Shown: positions 37,275 through 46,408 of the stretch, in pieces | How positions within the stretch are numbered: the first letter of the stretch is position 1 | Layout: every line of letters begins with the position of its first letter | Assembly (NCBI RefSeq): GCF_029714325.1 | Contig: NZ_CP121666.1 | Span: 3,906,001 to 3,970,000 of the forward strand | Direction of reading: 5' to 3' | DNA from: Bradyrhizobium sp. CB1717 | GTDB taxonomy: Bacteria > Pseudomonadota > Alphaproteobacteria > Rhizobiales > Xanthobacteraceae | Length of the DNA stretch: 64,000 bases | Notes under the pieces: model-generated | Databases searched by the model: none | Seen by the model: only the letters and a program-made list of their open reading frames with translations | Told to the model about the DNA's origin: nothing | Translations under genes and position numbers: made by a program

Positions 37275-38434
37275 GCGCAGCCGATCAACCCGCCCCAACG
37301 CACGAAATCCGCGAACGCTTCGGCTTCTGGAAGCGCTCCTACGCGATGCTGATCAAGGAGTTCATCCAGCTGAGGCGCGACCGCGTCTCGTTCGCGATGA
37401 TCGTGATGCTGCCGGTGATGCAGCTCCTGTTGTTCGGCTATGCCATCAACACCACGCCGCACCGTCTTCCGAGCGCGGTGCTGCTGCAGGAGGACAGCGA
37501 TCTCGCCCGCTCGATCCTGAAGGCGCTGGAGAACACCGCCTATTTCCGTTTCCTCTACGAGGTGCACGACGTCGACGATTTCGACAATCTCTTGAAATCC
37601 GGCAAGGTGCTGTTCGGCGTCGAGATCCCGCGCGGCTTCGAACGGGCGGTGCGGCGCGGCGACAAGCCTGCGCTGCTGGTCGCGGCCGACGCCACCGATC
37701 CGGTTGCGGCGAGCGCGGCGATCGGCTCGCTCGGCATGGTCGTGCAGACCGCGCTCAAGCACGATCTCTACATCGGCGATCCCCCGGAGATGCCGTTCGA
37801 GATCCGAGCACATGCCCGCTACAATCCCGCCGCAGCTTCGAGCCTCAACATCGTGCCGGGCCTCGTCGGCACCATCCTCACCATGACCATGCTGATCTTC
37901 ACCGCCCTCTCGGTCACGCGCGAGGTCGAGCGCGGCACCATGGAGAGCCTGTTGTCGATGCCGATCAAGCCGGTCGAGGTGATGTTCGGCAAGATCATCC
38001 CCTACGTGCTGGTCGGCTTCGTCCAGGCCTTCCTGATCATTGGCATCGGCGTCGGCCTGTTCGGCGTGCCCGTGCTCGGCAATTTGTTTCTGCTGGCGCT
38101 GCTCTCGACGCTGTTCATCACCACCAATCTGTCGATCGGCTACACCATCTCGACATTGGTGCAGAACCAGCTCCAGGCGATGCAGATGTCGATGATGTTC
38201 TTCCTGCCGAGCATTCTGCTCTCCGGCTTCATGTTCCCGTTCGCAGGGATGCCGGCCTGGGCGCAATATGTCGGCGAGGCCTTGCCGCTGACGCATTACC
38301 TGCGCATCGTCCGCGCCATCATGCTGAAGGGCGCGACCATGGAGAACCTGCGCTTCGACGCGCTGGCGCTGGCGGCCCTGATGCTGATCGCCATGACCAT
38401 CGCCGTGACGCGCTTCCGCCGCACGCTGGATTGA
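37271..38434 (+). CDS. ABC-2 type transporter permease (YbhS/YbhR-like)
   Basis: The 387-residue permease has one N-terminal transmembrane helix (about 32-52), a periplasmic domain of roughly 130 residues, and five helices in the last half, with REVERGTMESLLSMPIKPVE and LLSGFMFPFAGMPAWAQYVG typical of ABC-2 membrane proteins. With the ATPase it would form a homodimeric exporter. Expression is expected to follow the TetR gene. Confidence 0.94.
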   Translation: MSAADQPAPTHEIRERFGFWKRSYAMLIKEFIQLRRDRVSFAMIVMLPVMQLLLFGYAINTTPHRLPSAVLLQEDSDLARSILKALENTAYFRFLYEVHDVDDFDNLLKSGKVLFGVEIPRGFERAVRRGDKPALLVAADATDPVAASAAIGSLGMVVQTALKHDLYIGDPPEMPFEIRAHARYNPAAASSLNIVPGLVGTILTMTMLIFTALSVTREVERGTMESLLSMPIKPVEVMFGKIIPYVLVGFVQAFLIIGIGVGLFGVPVLGNLFLLALLSTLFITTNLSIGYTISTLVQNQLQAMQMSMMFFLPSILLSGFMFPFAGMPAWAQYVGEALPLTHYLRIVRAIMLKGATMENLRFDALALAALMLIAMTIAVTRFRRTLD

Positions 38435-38463
38435 GGCACAATGCCCCGGAATCGAGGGGTGGA

Positions 38464-39771
38464 ATGGTCAGCTTTGCGAGCAGGAAGGCCCGGCAGCATG
38501 CCGTGATGTCGGAGGAGTTCGAGCGCGAGCTGATGAGGGAAGTGCTGCGTACCGAGCTGTTGCGGGTGCGGACACTGATCATCACCGGCTGTGTCATGAT
38601 CCTGTTCCTCACCTCGACCTTCCTGATCGACCCTGCTCTCGTGAACCGGGTCTGGCGCGGCACGGAGGGCCTCGTCCGCGAATACATCCTTTTAGGAAGC
38701 TTCATCCTCTTCGAAGCCTGGGTTCACGGCCAGATCAGGCGAAACCTGAAGCTCGATCGCGACCTCCCGGTGATCAGGCGCTATGTCGGCGCCTTCATCG
38801 AAACGTCGCTGCCGACGATCATCCTGATCCTGCAGATCCGCAGCATGGGCGCTGGGCCCGCGCTCGGTTTCGTGCTGCCGCTGGTCTATTTCATCTTCGT
38901 CATTCTTTCGACGCTGCGGCTCGATTTCTGGCTGTCGACCTTTACGGGATTTGTGGCTGGGGCCCAGCTCCTGGCTGTCGCGCTGTATTATAATTCGGTG
39001 AACGACGCCGGCGAGCCGCTGATCTACTTCCACGTTGTGCGCAGCACCGTCATCCTGGTCTGCGGCGTGCTCGCAGGATCCGTCGGCGCGCAGCTCCGCC
39101 GCCAGTTTGCCGCGAGCATCGCTGCCGCGACCGCGCGCGACCGCGTGACCAACCTGTTCGGCCAGCACGTTTCCCCGCAGGTGGTGGAGCGGCTGATGAC
39201 GGCGGGAACCAGCGCAGGCGGCGACGTCCGCCGCGTCGCGGTGATGTTCGTCGATTTCCGGGGCTTCACCGCCGGTGCGCAGACGCGCACCCCGCAGGAG
39301 GTGGTCGACCGGCTCGACGGCGCCTTCGCGGTGCTGGTCGACATCCTCGACCGCGAGGGCGGCATCGTGAACAAGTTTTTGGGCGACGGCTTCCTCGCGC
39401 TGTTCGGCGCGCCGCTGGAGGCCTCCGACGCCGCACACCGCGCGGTTGCCGCAGGCCGCGAGATGCTGACCGCCATGGACCACATCAACGCGGAGACGAG
39501 CTGGCCGCTTCGGATCGGCATCGGCATCCATTTCGGCGAGGTCGTCGCCGGCAATATCGGTTCGCCCCGGCGCAAGGAATACACTGTCATCGGCGACACC
39601 GTGAATTTTGCGTCGCGCCTGGAGGCGCTGAACAAGGAGTTCGGCTCGCAGCTCCTGATCTCCGCATCCGTGCGCGACGCGCTGGGCGCGGACGGCGACG
39701 ATGCCGTCCCGCTCGGCGAGGTCGAGGTGCGCGGCTACGAGCAGAAGGTGGCGGTGTTCCAGCTCGGGTAG
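38464..39771 (+). CDS. Membrane-bound class III adenylate/guanylate cyclase
   Basis: The 435-residue protein has about six transmembrane helices in residues 35-220 and a C-terminal class III cyclase domain (about 250-435). Metal ligand Asp is in VMFVDFRGFT, the second in NKFLGDGFLALFG, and a nucleotide-binding part in GDTVNFASRLEAL. The membrane part resembles sensors seen in other rhizobial cyclases, so the enzyme probably makes cAMP in response to an unknown signal. ATG at 38464 follows GAGGGGTGGA. It lies 29 bases after the exporter operon. Confidence 0.92.
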   Translation: MVSFASRKARQHAVMSEEFERELMREVLRTELLRVRTLIITGCVMILFLTSTFLIDPALVNRVWRGTEGLVREYILLGSFILFEAWVHGQIRRNLKLDRDLPVIRRYVGAFIETSLPTIILILQIRSMGAGPALGFVLPLVYFIFVILSTLRLDFWLSTFTGFVAGAQLLAVALYYNSVNDAGEPLIYFHVVRSTVILVCGVLAGSVGAQLRRQFAASIAAATARDRVTNLFGQHVSPQVVERLMTAGTSAGGDVRRVAVMFVDFRGFTAGAQTRTPQEVVDRLDGAFAVLVDILDREGGIVNKFLGDGFLALFGAPLEASDAAHRAVAAGREMLTAMDHINAETSWPLRIGIGIHFGEVVAGNIGSPRRKEYTVIGDTVNFASRLEALNKEFGSQLLISASVRDALGADGDDAVPLGEVEVRGYEQKVAVFQLG

Positions 39772-39892
39772 GGCACCTTCCGCCGAAGCTCGCGTGTCGT
39801 TGAACGGGCGTGATGAAATATCGTGCGGCCTTCTCCGCTCCTGCACTCAGGAAGCCGAACCATCGGCCTTCCGTTTGTTCTGGAGAAAACCA

Positions 39893-40090
39893 ATGACCCG
39901 ATTGAGCTTTGTCTCGGCCGCCCTGATTGCTGCCGCCCTCTACCAAACCGAGGCGGCAGCCGCACGCGACGTCGCCCCGCGGCGCGCGCCGCCTCAGACA
40001 TCTGCTGCGGACTGCGTGCGGGCTCCAGCAGTAGGGGCATTCACCTCTGCGCCGTACAAGCAGCCACCCTGCATGCCCAAGACGAACTGA
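39893..40090 (+). CDS. Small exported protein
   Basis: The 65-residue protein has a signal peptide (residues 1-22; LSFVSAALIAAALYQTEAAA) and a 40-residue mature part with two Cys and many Pro/Ala (APRRAPPQTSAADCVRAPAV). A GGAG site lies before ATG 39893. No family recognised; the two cysteines may form a disulphide in the periplasm. The mature peptide is proline-rich and probably extended. Confidence 0.65.
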   Translation: MTRLSFVSAALIAAALYQTEAAAARDVAPRRAPPQTSAADCVRAPAVGAFTSAPYKQPPCMPKTN

Positions 40091-40193
40091 GGCGAGACGA
40101 GGCCGGGCTCGCAAAGTCCGCCGGCCCGGCCTCGGGACCCCGCGCTGCCCAACGGCACACGGTATTATGGTAGCGGTTGACTCCCGTCTCATC

Positions 40194-40211
40194 TAGTCAT
40201 CTATATGACTA
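40194..40211. promoter_or_regulatory. 18-bp palindrome, probable GntR operator
   Basis: TAGTCAT-CTAT-ATGACTA is a perfect inverted repeat that ends one base before the ATG of the GntR gene. Binding would block the start of that gene, so autorepression is likely. Confidence 0.65.
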
Positions 40212-40212
40212 A

Positions 40213-40944
40213 ATGAATTCAGCGCCGCTCGACGACCGCCTGCCACGCTACCAGCGCCTGCGCGACGATCTCGCCGCGCGGATCAACCGCAATGAATGGC
40301 GGCCGGGCGAGCCGATCCCGTCGGAAGCCGAACTGGCTGCGCATTACGGCGTCGCCATCGGCACCGTTCGCAAGGCGATCGATCAGCTTGTCAGCGACGG
40401 CGTTCTGGAGCGGCAGCAGGGCCGCGGCACCTTCGTGCGCCGCGCGCGCTTCAATTCCTCGCTGTTCCGCTTCTTCCGCTTCCAGTCCGAGAGCGGCGAG
40501 CGGCGCGTGCCGAACAGCCGCATCATCCGGCGCAAAAGCGTGCCGGCGACATCGGCGGTCGCATCCGCGCTGCGCATTCCCGTCGGTGAGCCCGTGATCA
40601 GCCTGTCGCGCCTGCGTCTGATCGACGACGTGCCGCTGCTGGCCGAGGAGATCTGGCTGCAGCAGTCGCGCTTCGCGCCGATCCTCGACATCGACACGGC
40701 CGAATTCGGCGACCTCCTGTACCCGCTCTACGAGGAGCGTTGCGGCGAGGTTGTGGTCTCGGCCGAGGAAATCCTGACCGTCGAGACCGCCAACGAGATG
40801 CAGGCGCGCCTGCTCAGGCTCGAGGCCCATGCGCCGCTGATCGTGATCGAGCGCCTCGCGCTCGACCTCGAGCGGCGCCCGATCGAATGGCGCCGGTCGC
40901 GCGGACCCGCCGACCGCTTCCGCTATCACGCCGAGATCCGGTGA
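40213..40944 (+). CDS. GntR-family transcriptional regulator (HutC subfamily)
   Basis: The 243-residue protein has an N-terminal winged helix (RYQRLRDDLAARI, PSEAELAAHYGVAIGTVRKA, LERQQGRGTFV) and a C-terminal UTRA domain (about 95-240), which defines the HutC subfamily with small-molecule inducers. It lies 49 bases before a transporter gene and an amidohydrolase, so it probably controls them, with the transported compound as inducer. Confidence 0.94.
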   Translation: MNSAPLDDRLPRYQRLRDDLAARINRNEWRPGEPIPSEAELAAHYGVAIGTVRKAIDQLVSDGVLERQQGRGTFVRRARFNSSLFRFFRFQSESGERRVPNSRIIRRKSVPATSAVASALRIPVGEPVISLSRLRLIDDVPLLAEEIWLQQSRFAPILDIDTAEFGDLLYPLYEERCGEVVVSAEEILTVETANEMQARLLRLEAHAPLIVIERLALDLERRPIEWRRSRGPADRFRYHAEIR

Positions 40945-40993
40945 AGCGGCCTTTCAACGTCATCAAGCAATAACGCGTACAGGGGTAGGAAAC

Positions 40994-42235
40994 ATGTCGA
41001 ATTGGTACAGCGAAAGCTCGCCGCTGGAGCGGCGCACGTTCTGGGCAAGCTTTGGCGGCTGGGCACTCGATGCGCTCGACGTTCAGATGTTCGGCCTCGC
41101 CATCCCCGCCCTGATCGCGGCGTTCGGCATCAGCAAGGCCGATGCGGGTCTGCTCGGCTCGATCACGCTGTTCTTCGGCGCCTTCGGCGGCTGGTTCGGC
41201 GGTGCGCTCGGCGATCGCTTCGGCCGCGTCAAGGCGCTGCAGATCACGGTGGCCACCTTTGCGCTCGCGACTTTCGCCTGCGCCTTTGCGATGACCTACA
41301 CACAGCTTCTGGTGCTCAAGGCGATCCAGGGCCTCGGCTTCGGCGCCGAATGGGCCTGCGGTGCGGTGCTGATGGCCGAGATCATCCGGCCCGAGCATCG
41401 CGGCAAGGCGCTCGGCTCGGTGCAGAGCGCCTGGGCCGTGGGTTGGGGCGCCGCCGTGCTGCTCTCGGCACTGGTCTTCACCTATGCGCCGGCCGACATC
41501 GCCTGGCGGCTGTTGTTCGCGCTCGGGTTGCTGCCCGCGCTGCTCATCATCTTCATCCGCCGCGGCTTGAAGGAGCCGCCGCGCGCGGTCGCAGCCGAGA
41601 AGACGCCGTTCTTCGCCACGCTCTCCGGCATCTTCCATCGCGACGTGCTGCGCTCGACCCTGATCGGCGGCCTGTTCGGCATCGGCGCCCATGGCGGCTA
41701 TGCCGCGCTCACCACCTTCCTGCCGACCTACTTGCGCGAAGTGCGGCACCTGTCGGTGCTGGGCTCCAGCGGCTATCTCGCCGTCATCATCGTCGCCTTC
41801 TTCTGCGGCTGCGTGACCAGCGGCATCATCAGCGATCGCATCGGGCGCCGGGCCAACGTCGCCTTCTTCGCCACCGCTTGCATCATCACCGTGCTGATCT
41901 ACATCTTCGCGCCGCTGACCAATGGCGAGATGCTGGTGCTCGGCTTTCCGCTCGGCTTCTTCTCCGCCGGCATCCCCGCCAGCATGGCGGCGCTGTTCAG
42001 CGAGCTCTATCCGGCCGGCGTGCGCGGCACCGGCGTCGGCTTCTGCTACAATTTCGGCCGCATCGTCTCCGCCGCATTCCCGTTCCTGGTCGGCTTCCTC
42101 AGCGATCACATCGGGCTTGGACCTGCGATCGGCATCGATGCGGCCTTCGCCTATTCGCTGGTGCTGGTCGCGGTGCTGCTGCTGCCCGAAACCCGCGGCA
42201 AGGTCTTTGAACAGGCCGCGGCGACGCGCGCCTGA
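40994..42235 (+). CDS. MFS transporter of the aromatic-acid/organic-acid symporter type
   Basis: The 413-residue protein has 12 predicted transmembrane helices. MFS signatures are GGALGDRFGRVKALQ in loop 2-3 and IISDRIGRRANVAF in loop 8-9. The membrane Asp pair in WALDALDVQMFGLAIPAL is typical of the AAHS/SHS families that import aromatic or carboxylic acids with protons. It is followed by an amidohydrolase, which may act on the imported compound or its precursor. Confidence 0.92.
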   Translation: MSNWYSESSPLERRTFWASFGGWALDALDVQMFGLAIPALIAAFGISKADAGLLGSITLFFGAFGGWFGGALGDRFGRVKALQITVATFALATFACAFAMTYTQLLVLKAIQGLGFGAEWACGAVLMAEIIRPEHRGKALGSVQSAWAVGWGAAVLLSALVFTYAPADIAWRLLFALGLLPALLIIFIRRGLKEPPRAVAAEKTPFFATLSGIFHRDVLRSTLIGGLFGIGAHGGYAALTTFLPTYLREVRHLSVLGSSGYLAVIIVAFFCGCVTSGIISDRIGRRANVAFFATACIITVLIYIFAPLTNGEMLVLGFPLGFFSAGIPASMAALFSELYPAGVRGTGVGFCYNFGRIVSAAFPFLVGFLSDHIGLGPAIGIDAAFAYSLVLVAVLLLPETRGKVFEQAAATRA

Positions 42236-42257
42236 CGTCGGATGGGGAGAAGTCACG

Positions 42258-43151
42258 ATGACATCTGTCCCGCGCGGCCTCACGCGCCGCCAGTTTGGCG
42301 CGGGTCTTGCGTCGCTCGTCACGGTGGCCGCGACCACAGCCAGGAGTGAGGCGGCCTTGCCGACGATCGATACCCATGCCCATGTGTTTCACCGCGGTCT
42401 CAAGCTCGCACCTAGCCGGCGCTATGCACCCGATTACGATGCGCCGCTGGCGCTCTATCTGGAGCAGCTCGATCGGGGCGGCATGACCCATGGCGTGCTG
42501 GTGCAGCCGAGCTTTCTCGGCACCGACAATTCCTACCTGGTCGCGTGTCTGAAGCAGGCGGGTGGCCGACTGCGCGGCATCACCGTGGTCGATCCCGCCA
42601 CATCTGCGGACGAGCTGCGCGCACTCGACCGCGCCGGCGTGGTCGGCATTCGCCTCAATCTCGTCGGCCAGCCCATGCCGGATCTCGCGGCCGGCGAATG
42701 GAAGGCGCTGCTCGGACACGTGAAAGCGATGGGCTGGCAGGTCGAGATCCAGCGCAACGCGGCCGATCTCGCCGCGCTTGCGCCGCAGCTGCTCGATCAT
42801 GGCGTCACTGTCGTGCTCGATCACTACACGCTGCCCGACCCGAAGCTCGGTGTAGCCGATCCCGGCTTCCAGTCGGTGCTGAAGCTGGGGGCGACGAAGA
42901 ACGTCTGGGTCAAGATATCCGCGCCGTATCGCAACGGCGCTGCAGGCGAAGACTTTGCAAAGCAGGCCTATCCGCTGCTGCGCAACGCCTACGGCCTCGA
43001 TCGCCTGTTGTGGGGCAGCGACTGGCCGCACACGCAGTTCGAGGCGACGCAGACCTACGCGAAGAACCGGGAATTCCTCGATGTCCTGATCGTCGACAAG
43101 AACGAGCGCGCACAAGTGCTCGCATCGCCACATCAGCTCTTTCGCTTCTAG
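42258..43151 (+). CDS. Tat-exported amidohydrolase family 2 protein (PDC-lactonase-like)
   Basis: The 297-residue protein has a Tat signal peptide (TRRQFGAG at residues 9-16) and a TIM-barrel metal-dependent hydrolase domain with PTIDTHAHVFHRG, LVQPSFLGTDNSYL, and RLLWGSDWPHTQFEA near the end. The pattern resembles 2-pyrone-4,6-dicarboxylate lactonase and its relatives; the exact substrate is unknown. A folded periplasmic form fits with the Tat signal. ATG at 42258. It follows the MFS gene by 22 bases. Confidence 0.9.
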   Translation: MTSVPRGLTRRQFGAGLASLVTVAATTARSEAALPTIDTHAHVFHRGLKLAPSRRYAPDYDAPLALYLEQLDRGGMTHGVLVQPSFLGTDNSYLVACLKQAGGRLRGITVVDPATSADELRALDRAGVVGIRLNLVGQPMPDLAAGEWKALLGHVKAMGWQVEIQRNAADLAALAPQLLDHGVTVVLDHYTLPDPKLGVADPGFQSVLKLGATKNVWVKISAPYRNGAAGEDFAKQAYPLLRNAYGLDRLLWGSDWPHTQFEATQTYAKNREFLDVLIVDKNERAQVLASPHQLFRF

Positions 43152-43273
43152 AATCTCTTTCCGCCATTGCTCCGATTGCACTCAATTTTGGGGCATGACG
43201 AGCGATGTTTTCGGCTTGTAGAGTGCTGCGCGATGCGGCCGGTCGTGGCCGCCATTTGCATGGGGAAATGACG

Positions 43274-44188
43274 ATGCAGCGCCGCTACATCACCGTCGAC
43301 GTGTTCACCGACCGCGCCTTCGGCGGCAACCAGCTCGCCGTGGTGCTCGACGCCGCCGGGCTCACGACGCAGCAGATGCAGGCGATCGCCACCGAATTCA
43401 ACTATTCCGAGACCACCTTCGTGCTGCCGCCGCGCGACAAGGCCAATGATGCCGAGGTGCGCATCTTCACGCCGGTGAGGGAGATGCCGTTCGCGGGCCA
43501 TCCCAATGTCGGCACCTCCTTCGTGCTGGCGAGTCTCGCGAAGGAGCCGAAGCCGCGCCTGCTGTTCGAGGAGAAGGCGGGGCTCGTGCCGGTCGACATT
43601 CGGAGAGAGCAGGGGCGCGTGGTCAGTACCGAGCTCACCGCGCCGCAGCCGCTGTCGCGGCTGGCGGAGGTTTCAGCCGCTGACGTTGCGGCCTGCATCT
43701 CGTTGACGGCTGATGACATCAGGACCGATCACCATGCGCCGCAGGTCGTCGGCGTCGGAACGCCGTTCCTCGTGGCGGAGGTGCATTCGCGCGATGCGCT
43801 CAAGCGGGCAAGGCCCGACGCGGCCGCGTTCGGCAGGGTCTTGCCGCGCGACGACGCCCGCTCGGTGTGGTTCTACACGCGCGATGTGCCCGCGGCGGAG
43901 GCGTCTAGCGATATCCAGGCGCGCATGTTCATGCGCGGCGCCGGCGGTCTCGCCGAGGATCCAGCCACCGGCAGCGCCACGGTCGCAGCGGCGGCTTTGT
44001 TCGCCGATCTCGATCCCACACGCGAGGGCGAGTTGAAGCTCACGGTCGGCCAGGGCTTTGACATGGGCCGACCCAGCATTCTCCTGACACGCGTGCGCAA
44101 GCAGGACGGCAAGATCGTTTCCGCCCATGTCGGCGGCAGCTGCGTGCAGATGATGGAGGGAACGTTCCGGCTGGCGGGCGAGGGGTGA
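43274..44188 (+). CDS. PhzF family isomerase/epimerase
   Basis: The 304-residue protein has the PhzF fold: YITVDVFTDRAFGGNQLAVV, FNYSETTFV with the catalytic Glu, MPFAGHPNVGTSFVL, and GGLAEDPATGSATVAAA. PhzF enzymes catalyse allylic isomerisation in phenazine synthesis, but most members have no known substrate, and no other phz gene is nearby. ATG at 43274 has a GGGGA site at eight bases; the ATG two codons before is too close to it. It lies 122 bases after the amidohydrolase. Confidence 0.9.
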   Translation: MQRRYITVDVFTDRAFGGNQLAVVLDAAGLTTQQMQAIATEFNYSETTFVLPPRDKANDAEVRIFTPVREMPFAGHPNVGTSFVLASLAKEPKPRLLFEEKAGLVPVDIRREQGRVVSTELTAPQPLSRLAEVSAADVAACISLTADDIRTDHHAPQVVGVGTPFLVAEVHSRDALKRARPDAAAFGRVLPRDDARSVWFYTRDVPAAEASSDIQARMFMRGAGGLAEDPATGSATVAAAALFADLDPTREGELKLTVGQGFDMGRPSILLTRVRKQDGKIVSAHVGGSCVQMMEGTFRLAGEG

Positions 44189-44198
44189 GTCTCCACAC

Positions 44199-44304
44199 GT
44201 CATTCCGGGGCGCGACGAAGTCGCGAGCCCGGAATCCATTCATCCACCATCCCTGCCGCTCGATGGATTCCCGGCTCGCGCCAAGAGGCGCGCCCCGGAA
44301 TGAC
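44199..44304. repeat. Dispersed palindromic repeat
   Basis: Opens GTCATTCCGGGGCGCG and closes CGCGCCCCGGAATGAC, a near-perfect inverted pair. Internal parts ATTCATCCACCATCC and GCTCGATGGATTCCCGGCTCG continue the symmetry. It separates the convergent PhzF and DUF488 genes. Confidence 0.7.
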
Positions 44305-44310
44305 AGGCAA

Positions 44311-44772
44311 CTACACTTGCCGCCCCGCCAGATTCTTCACCGTCACCCCATCGCGCTCCTCGATGATCTCCGCGATCATCTGGCGGTGGCAGTGGGTGTG
44401 GTCGCGCTCGTAGCAGAGCAGGCACACCGGGCCGGCCTTCTTCACCAGCGCCGAGAGCTCGTCCATCTCTTCTTTCGCTTGCGGCGTCTTCAGGTGCTTT
44501 GAATAGATCTTCTCCAGGACGTCGTACTGGCCGCTGCGGGCGGCGAGGCGGCCCTCCTTGGGCGTGCCGAGGGCTGCGAGATGGACATAGGCGATGCCGC
44601 GCTCGTCGAGTCCGGCGGACAGCTGCTTCTTGGAAAAGCCCGGCCGGCGCGACGACGTCACCGCGCGCACGTCGACGACGAGCTTGACGCCGGCCTCTTC
44701 CAGCTCGTCGAGCACCGCCTTGGGTGGCGTCTGCTCATAGCCGATGGTGAACAGCTTTTTTGCCTTGGCCAT
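44311..44772 (-). CDS. DUF488 family protein
   Basis: The 153-residue protein matches DUF488: LFTIGYEQTPPKAVLDEL, VVDVRAVTSSRRPGFSKKQL, and VCLLCYERDHTHCHRQMIAE with a His/Cys cluster that may bind metal. Function is unknown. It follows the DUF72 gene by nine bases, a pairing seen in many bacteria. Confidence 0.9.
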   Translation of the reverse strand: MAKAKKLFTIGYEQTPPKAVLDELEEAGVKLVVDVRAVTSSRRPGFSKKQLSAGLDERGIAYVHLAALGTPKEGRLAARSGQYDVLEKIYSKHLKTPQAKEEMDELSALVKKAGPVCLLCYERDHTHCHRQMIAEIIEERDGVTVKNLAGRQV

Positions 44773-44781
44773 GAACCATCC

Positions 44782-45618
44782 TCAGCTCACCCGCGCGATC
44801 AGTTCCATGGCGCCGTGCGGTGCGCGCACCTTGCCCTCGTGGATGACATAGGCGAACACGTCGCGCGGCTCCTTCTTGGGCTTCGTCTTGTCAACCTTCG
44901 GCAGGTCGTCCGGTTCACCGCCCGAAGCCCAATCCTTGAAGCGCTCCGCCCAGGCATCGAGCTGCTTCGGCGGATAGCAGGTCTTGATCTCGTCATTGCC
45001 CTTCTGCAGCCGCGCATAGACGAAATCGCCGGCAACGTCGGCGATCGCCGGATATTTGCCGTGCTCGGCGAACACCACCGGCGTCTCGAACTCGCGGATC
45101 AGTGCGACGAAGTCAGGCGTGCAGAAGCTGTCGTGGCGGATCTCGACCACGTGGCGCAGCGCGCGTCCGTCGAGCTTGCGCGGCAGCAGCTCCAAGAACT
45201 TGCCGAAATCGGCGCTGTCGAACTTCTTGGTCGGCGCGAACTGCCACAGCACGGGACCGAGATGGTCGCCGAGTTCCAGCACGCCGGAATCATAGAACCG
45301 CTTGATGGAGTCGCCGGCCTCGGCCAGCACGCGGCGATTGGTGGCGAAGCGCGGCCCCTTCACCGAGAATACGAAGCCCTCGGGCACCTCGCTCGCCCAT
45401 TTGCGAAAGCTCTCCGGCTTCTGCGAGCCGTAATAGGTGCCGTTGATCTCGATCGAGGTCAGCTTCGAGGCCGCGTAGGACAGCTCCTTCGCCTGCGTCA
45501 GCTTCTCCGGATAGAACACGCCGCGCCACGGCTCGAAGGTCCAGCCGCCGATGCCGATGAAGATGTTGCCGGATTTTTTGGATACGGTTTTTGCTTTGGC
45601 CACGGAAGGATCTCGCAT
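44782..45618 (-). CDS. DUF72 family protein (TIM barrel)
   Basis: The 278-residue protein has DUF72 features: IFIGIGGWTFEPWRGVFYP, LTSIEINGTYYGSQKPES, FVFSVKGPRFATN, VVEIRHDSFCTPDF and DFVYARLQKGN. The fold is a TIM barrel; a link with iron-sulphur chemistry or DNA repair has been suggested for the family but is unproven. It is read first in a two-gene unit with DUF488. ATG at 45618 or a GTG at 45603 are possible. Confidence 0.9.
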   Translation of the reverse strand: MRDPSVAKAKTVSKKSGNIFIGIGGWTFEPWRGVFYPEKLTQAKELSYAASKLTSIEINGTYYGSQKPESFRKWASEVPEGFVFSVKGPRFATNRRVLAEAGDSIKRFYDSGVLELGDHLGPVLWQFAPTKKFDSADFGKFLELLPRKLDGRALRHVVEIRHDSFCTPDFVALIREFETPVVFAEHGKYPAIADVAGDFVYARLQKGNDEIKTCYPPKQLDAWAERFKDWASGGEPDDLPKVDKTKPKKEPRDVFAYVIHEGKVRAPHGAMELIARVS

Positions 45619-45722
45619 CGACGTGGAGGGGAGGCCGGCATCCTAATCAAACCAGTTGTGATTGGCCAGTTGCCGCGTCCCGTCTAAGCTCGCGAAGATC
45701 GTCTGCGCACAAGGAGAACAAG

Positions 45723-46118
45723 ATGCGGATGCTGATGGTGGGAGCGGCGCTCATGATGATGACATCTGCTGCCATGACGTCCGGGGCCATGACGACTAGT
45801 GCGATGGCTGACGATGACGACGACAAGAATGCGCAGAAGCTCGCGATGCAGGGCCGCGACGATTACTGGCATTGCCTGGCGCGGGAATATTCGCGTGACT
45901 CGAATCAGGGCCTGTCGGAGCAGGATTTCGGCCGCTCGGTCGCAGGCGCCTGTCCGTCCGAGCGGCAATATTACCGGGTGGCCTTGCTGGACTATCTCAC
46001 CAGCCAATATCCAAACATCGATGCGGGCGCCCATCTCGCGACCGCGAACAGGGCGGTGGAGTCGGCGCAGAAGGACATCGTGACGGCCTTCGTCAAACAC
46101 AGGCCACCGCAGAAATAG
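45723..46118 (+). CDS. Exported protein of unknown function
   Basis: The 131-residue protein has a Met-rich signal peptide (MRMLMVGAALMMMTSAAMTS, cleaved near ATTSAMA) followed by an acidic DDDDDK stretch. The mature part contains two Cys (DDYWHCLAREY and VAGACPSERQYY) and a helical C-terminus. Ribosome site AAGGAGAA precedes ATG 45723. I do not recognise the family. The periplasmic location is likely. It reads away from the DUF72 gene. Confidence 0.75.
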   Translation: MRMLMVGAALMMMTSAAMTSGAMTTSAMADDDDDKNAQKLAMQGRDDYWHCLAREYSRDSNQGLSEQDFGRSVAGACPSERQYYRVALLDYLTSQYPNIDAGAHLATANRAVESAQKDIVTAFVKHRPPQK

Positions 46119-46207
46119 CTCGATCGACCGCCGCGGTCCCGTGGCCCTTCCGGCGCTGCGTTCATCCGTGGTATCACTCACCGCATCTGGAACAGGGATG
46201 GGTTTCC

Positions 46208-46408
46208 ATGTCGTCTGAGTCGGTGGGGGGCATTCTGGGCGCGATCGTCGCGGCGGTCGTGCTTGCGGTCGCCGTCGTCTTCGGGCCGATCGGCCAGTAC
46301 GGCAAGCCCCCCAAGCCGGCCAAGGCCGAGCCGGCTCCTGCTGCGGCACCCGCAGCCCCTGCCGCGCCCGCGCCGCGGGGCCCGGTAATCAAGGAAGTCC
46401 CGAACTAA
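46208..46408 (+). CDS. Small single-pass membrane protein with Ala/Pro-rich tail
   Basis: The 66-residue protein has one transmembrane helix (residues 8-29: GILGAIVAAVVLAVAVVFG) and a tail of Pro/Ala repeats that carries Lys near the start (GKPPKPAKAEPAPAAAP). The tail could span part of the periplasm or act as a linker. GGGATGGG precedes the ATG at 46208. An antisense frame of similar length is just the complement of the Ala/Pro codons. Function unknown. Confidence 0.65.
   Translation: MSSESVGGILGAIVAAVVLAVAVVFGPIGQYGKPPKPAKAEPAPAAAPAAPAAPAPRGPVIKEVPN

Noticed and set aside
43274..44188. Phenazine biosynthesis gene
   Set aside because: PhzF-family membership is clear, but no other phz gene is present and most members have other roles.
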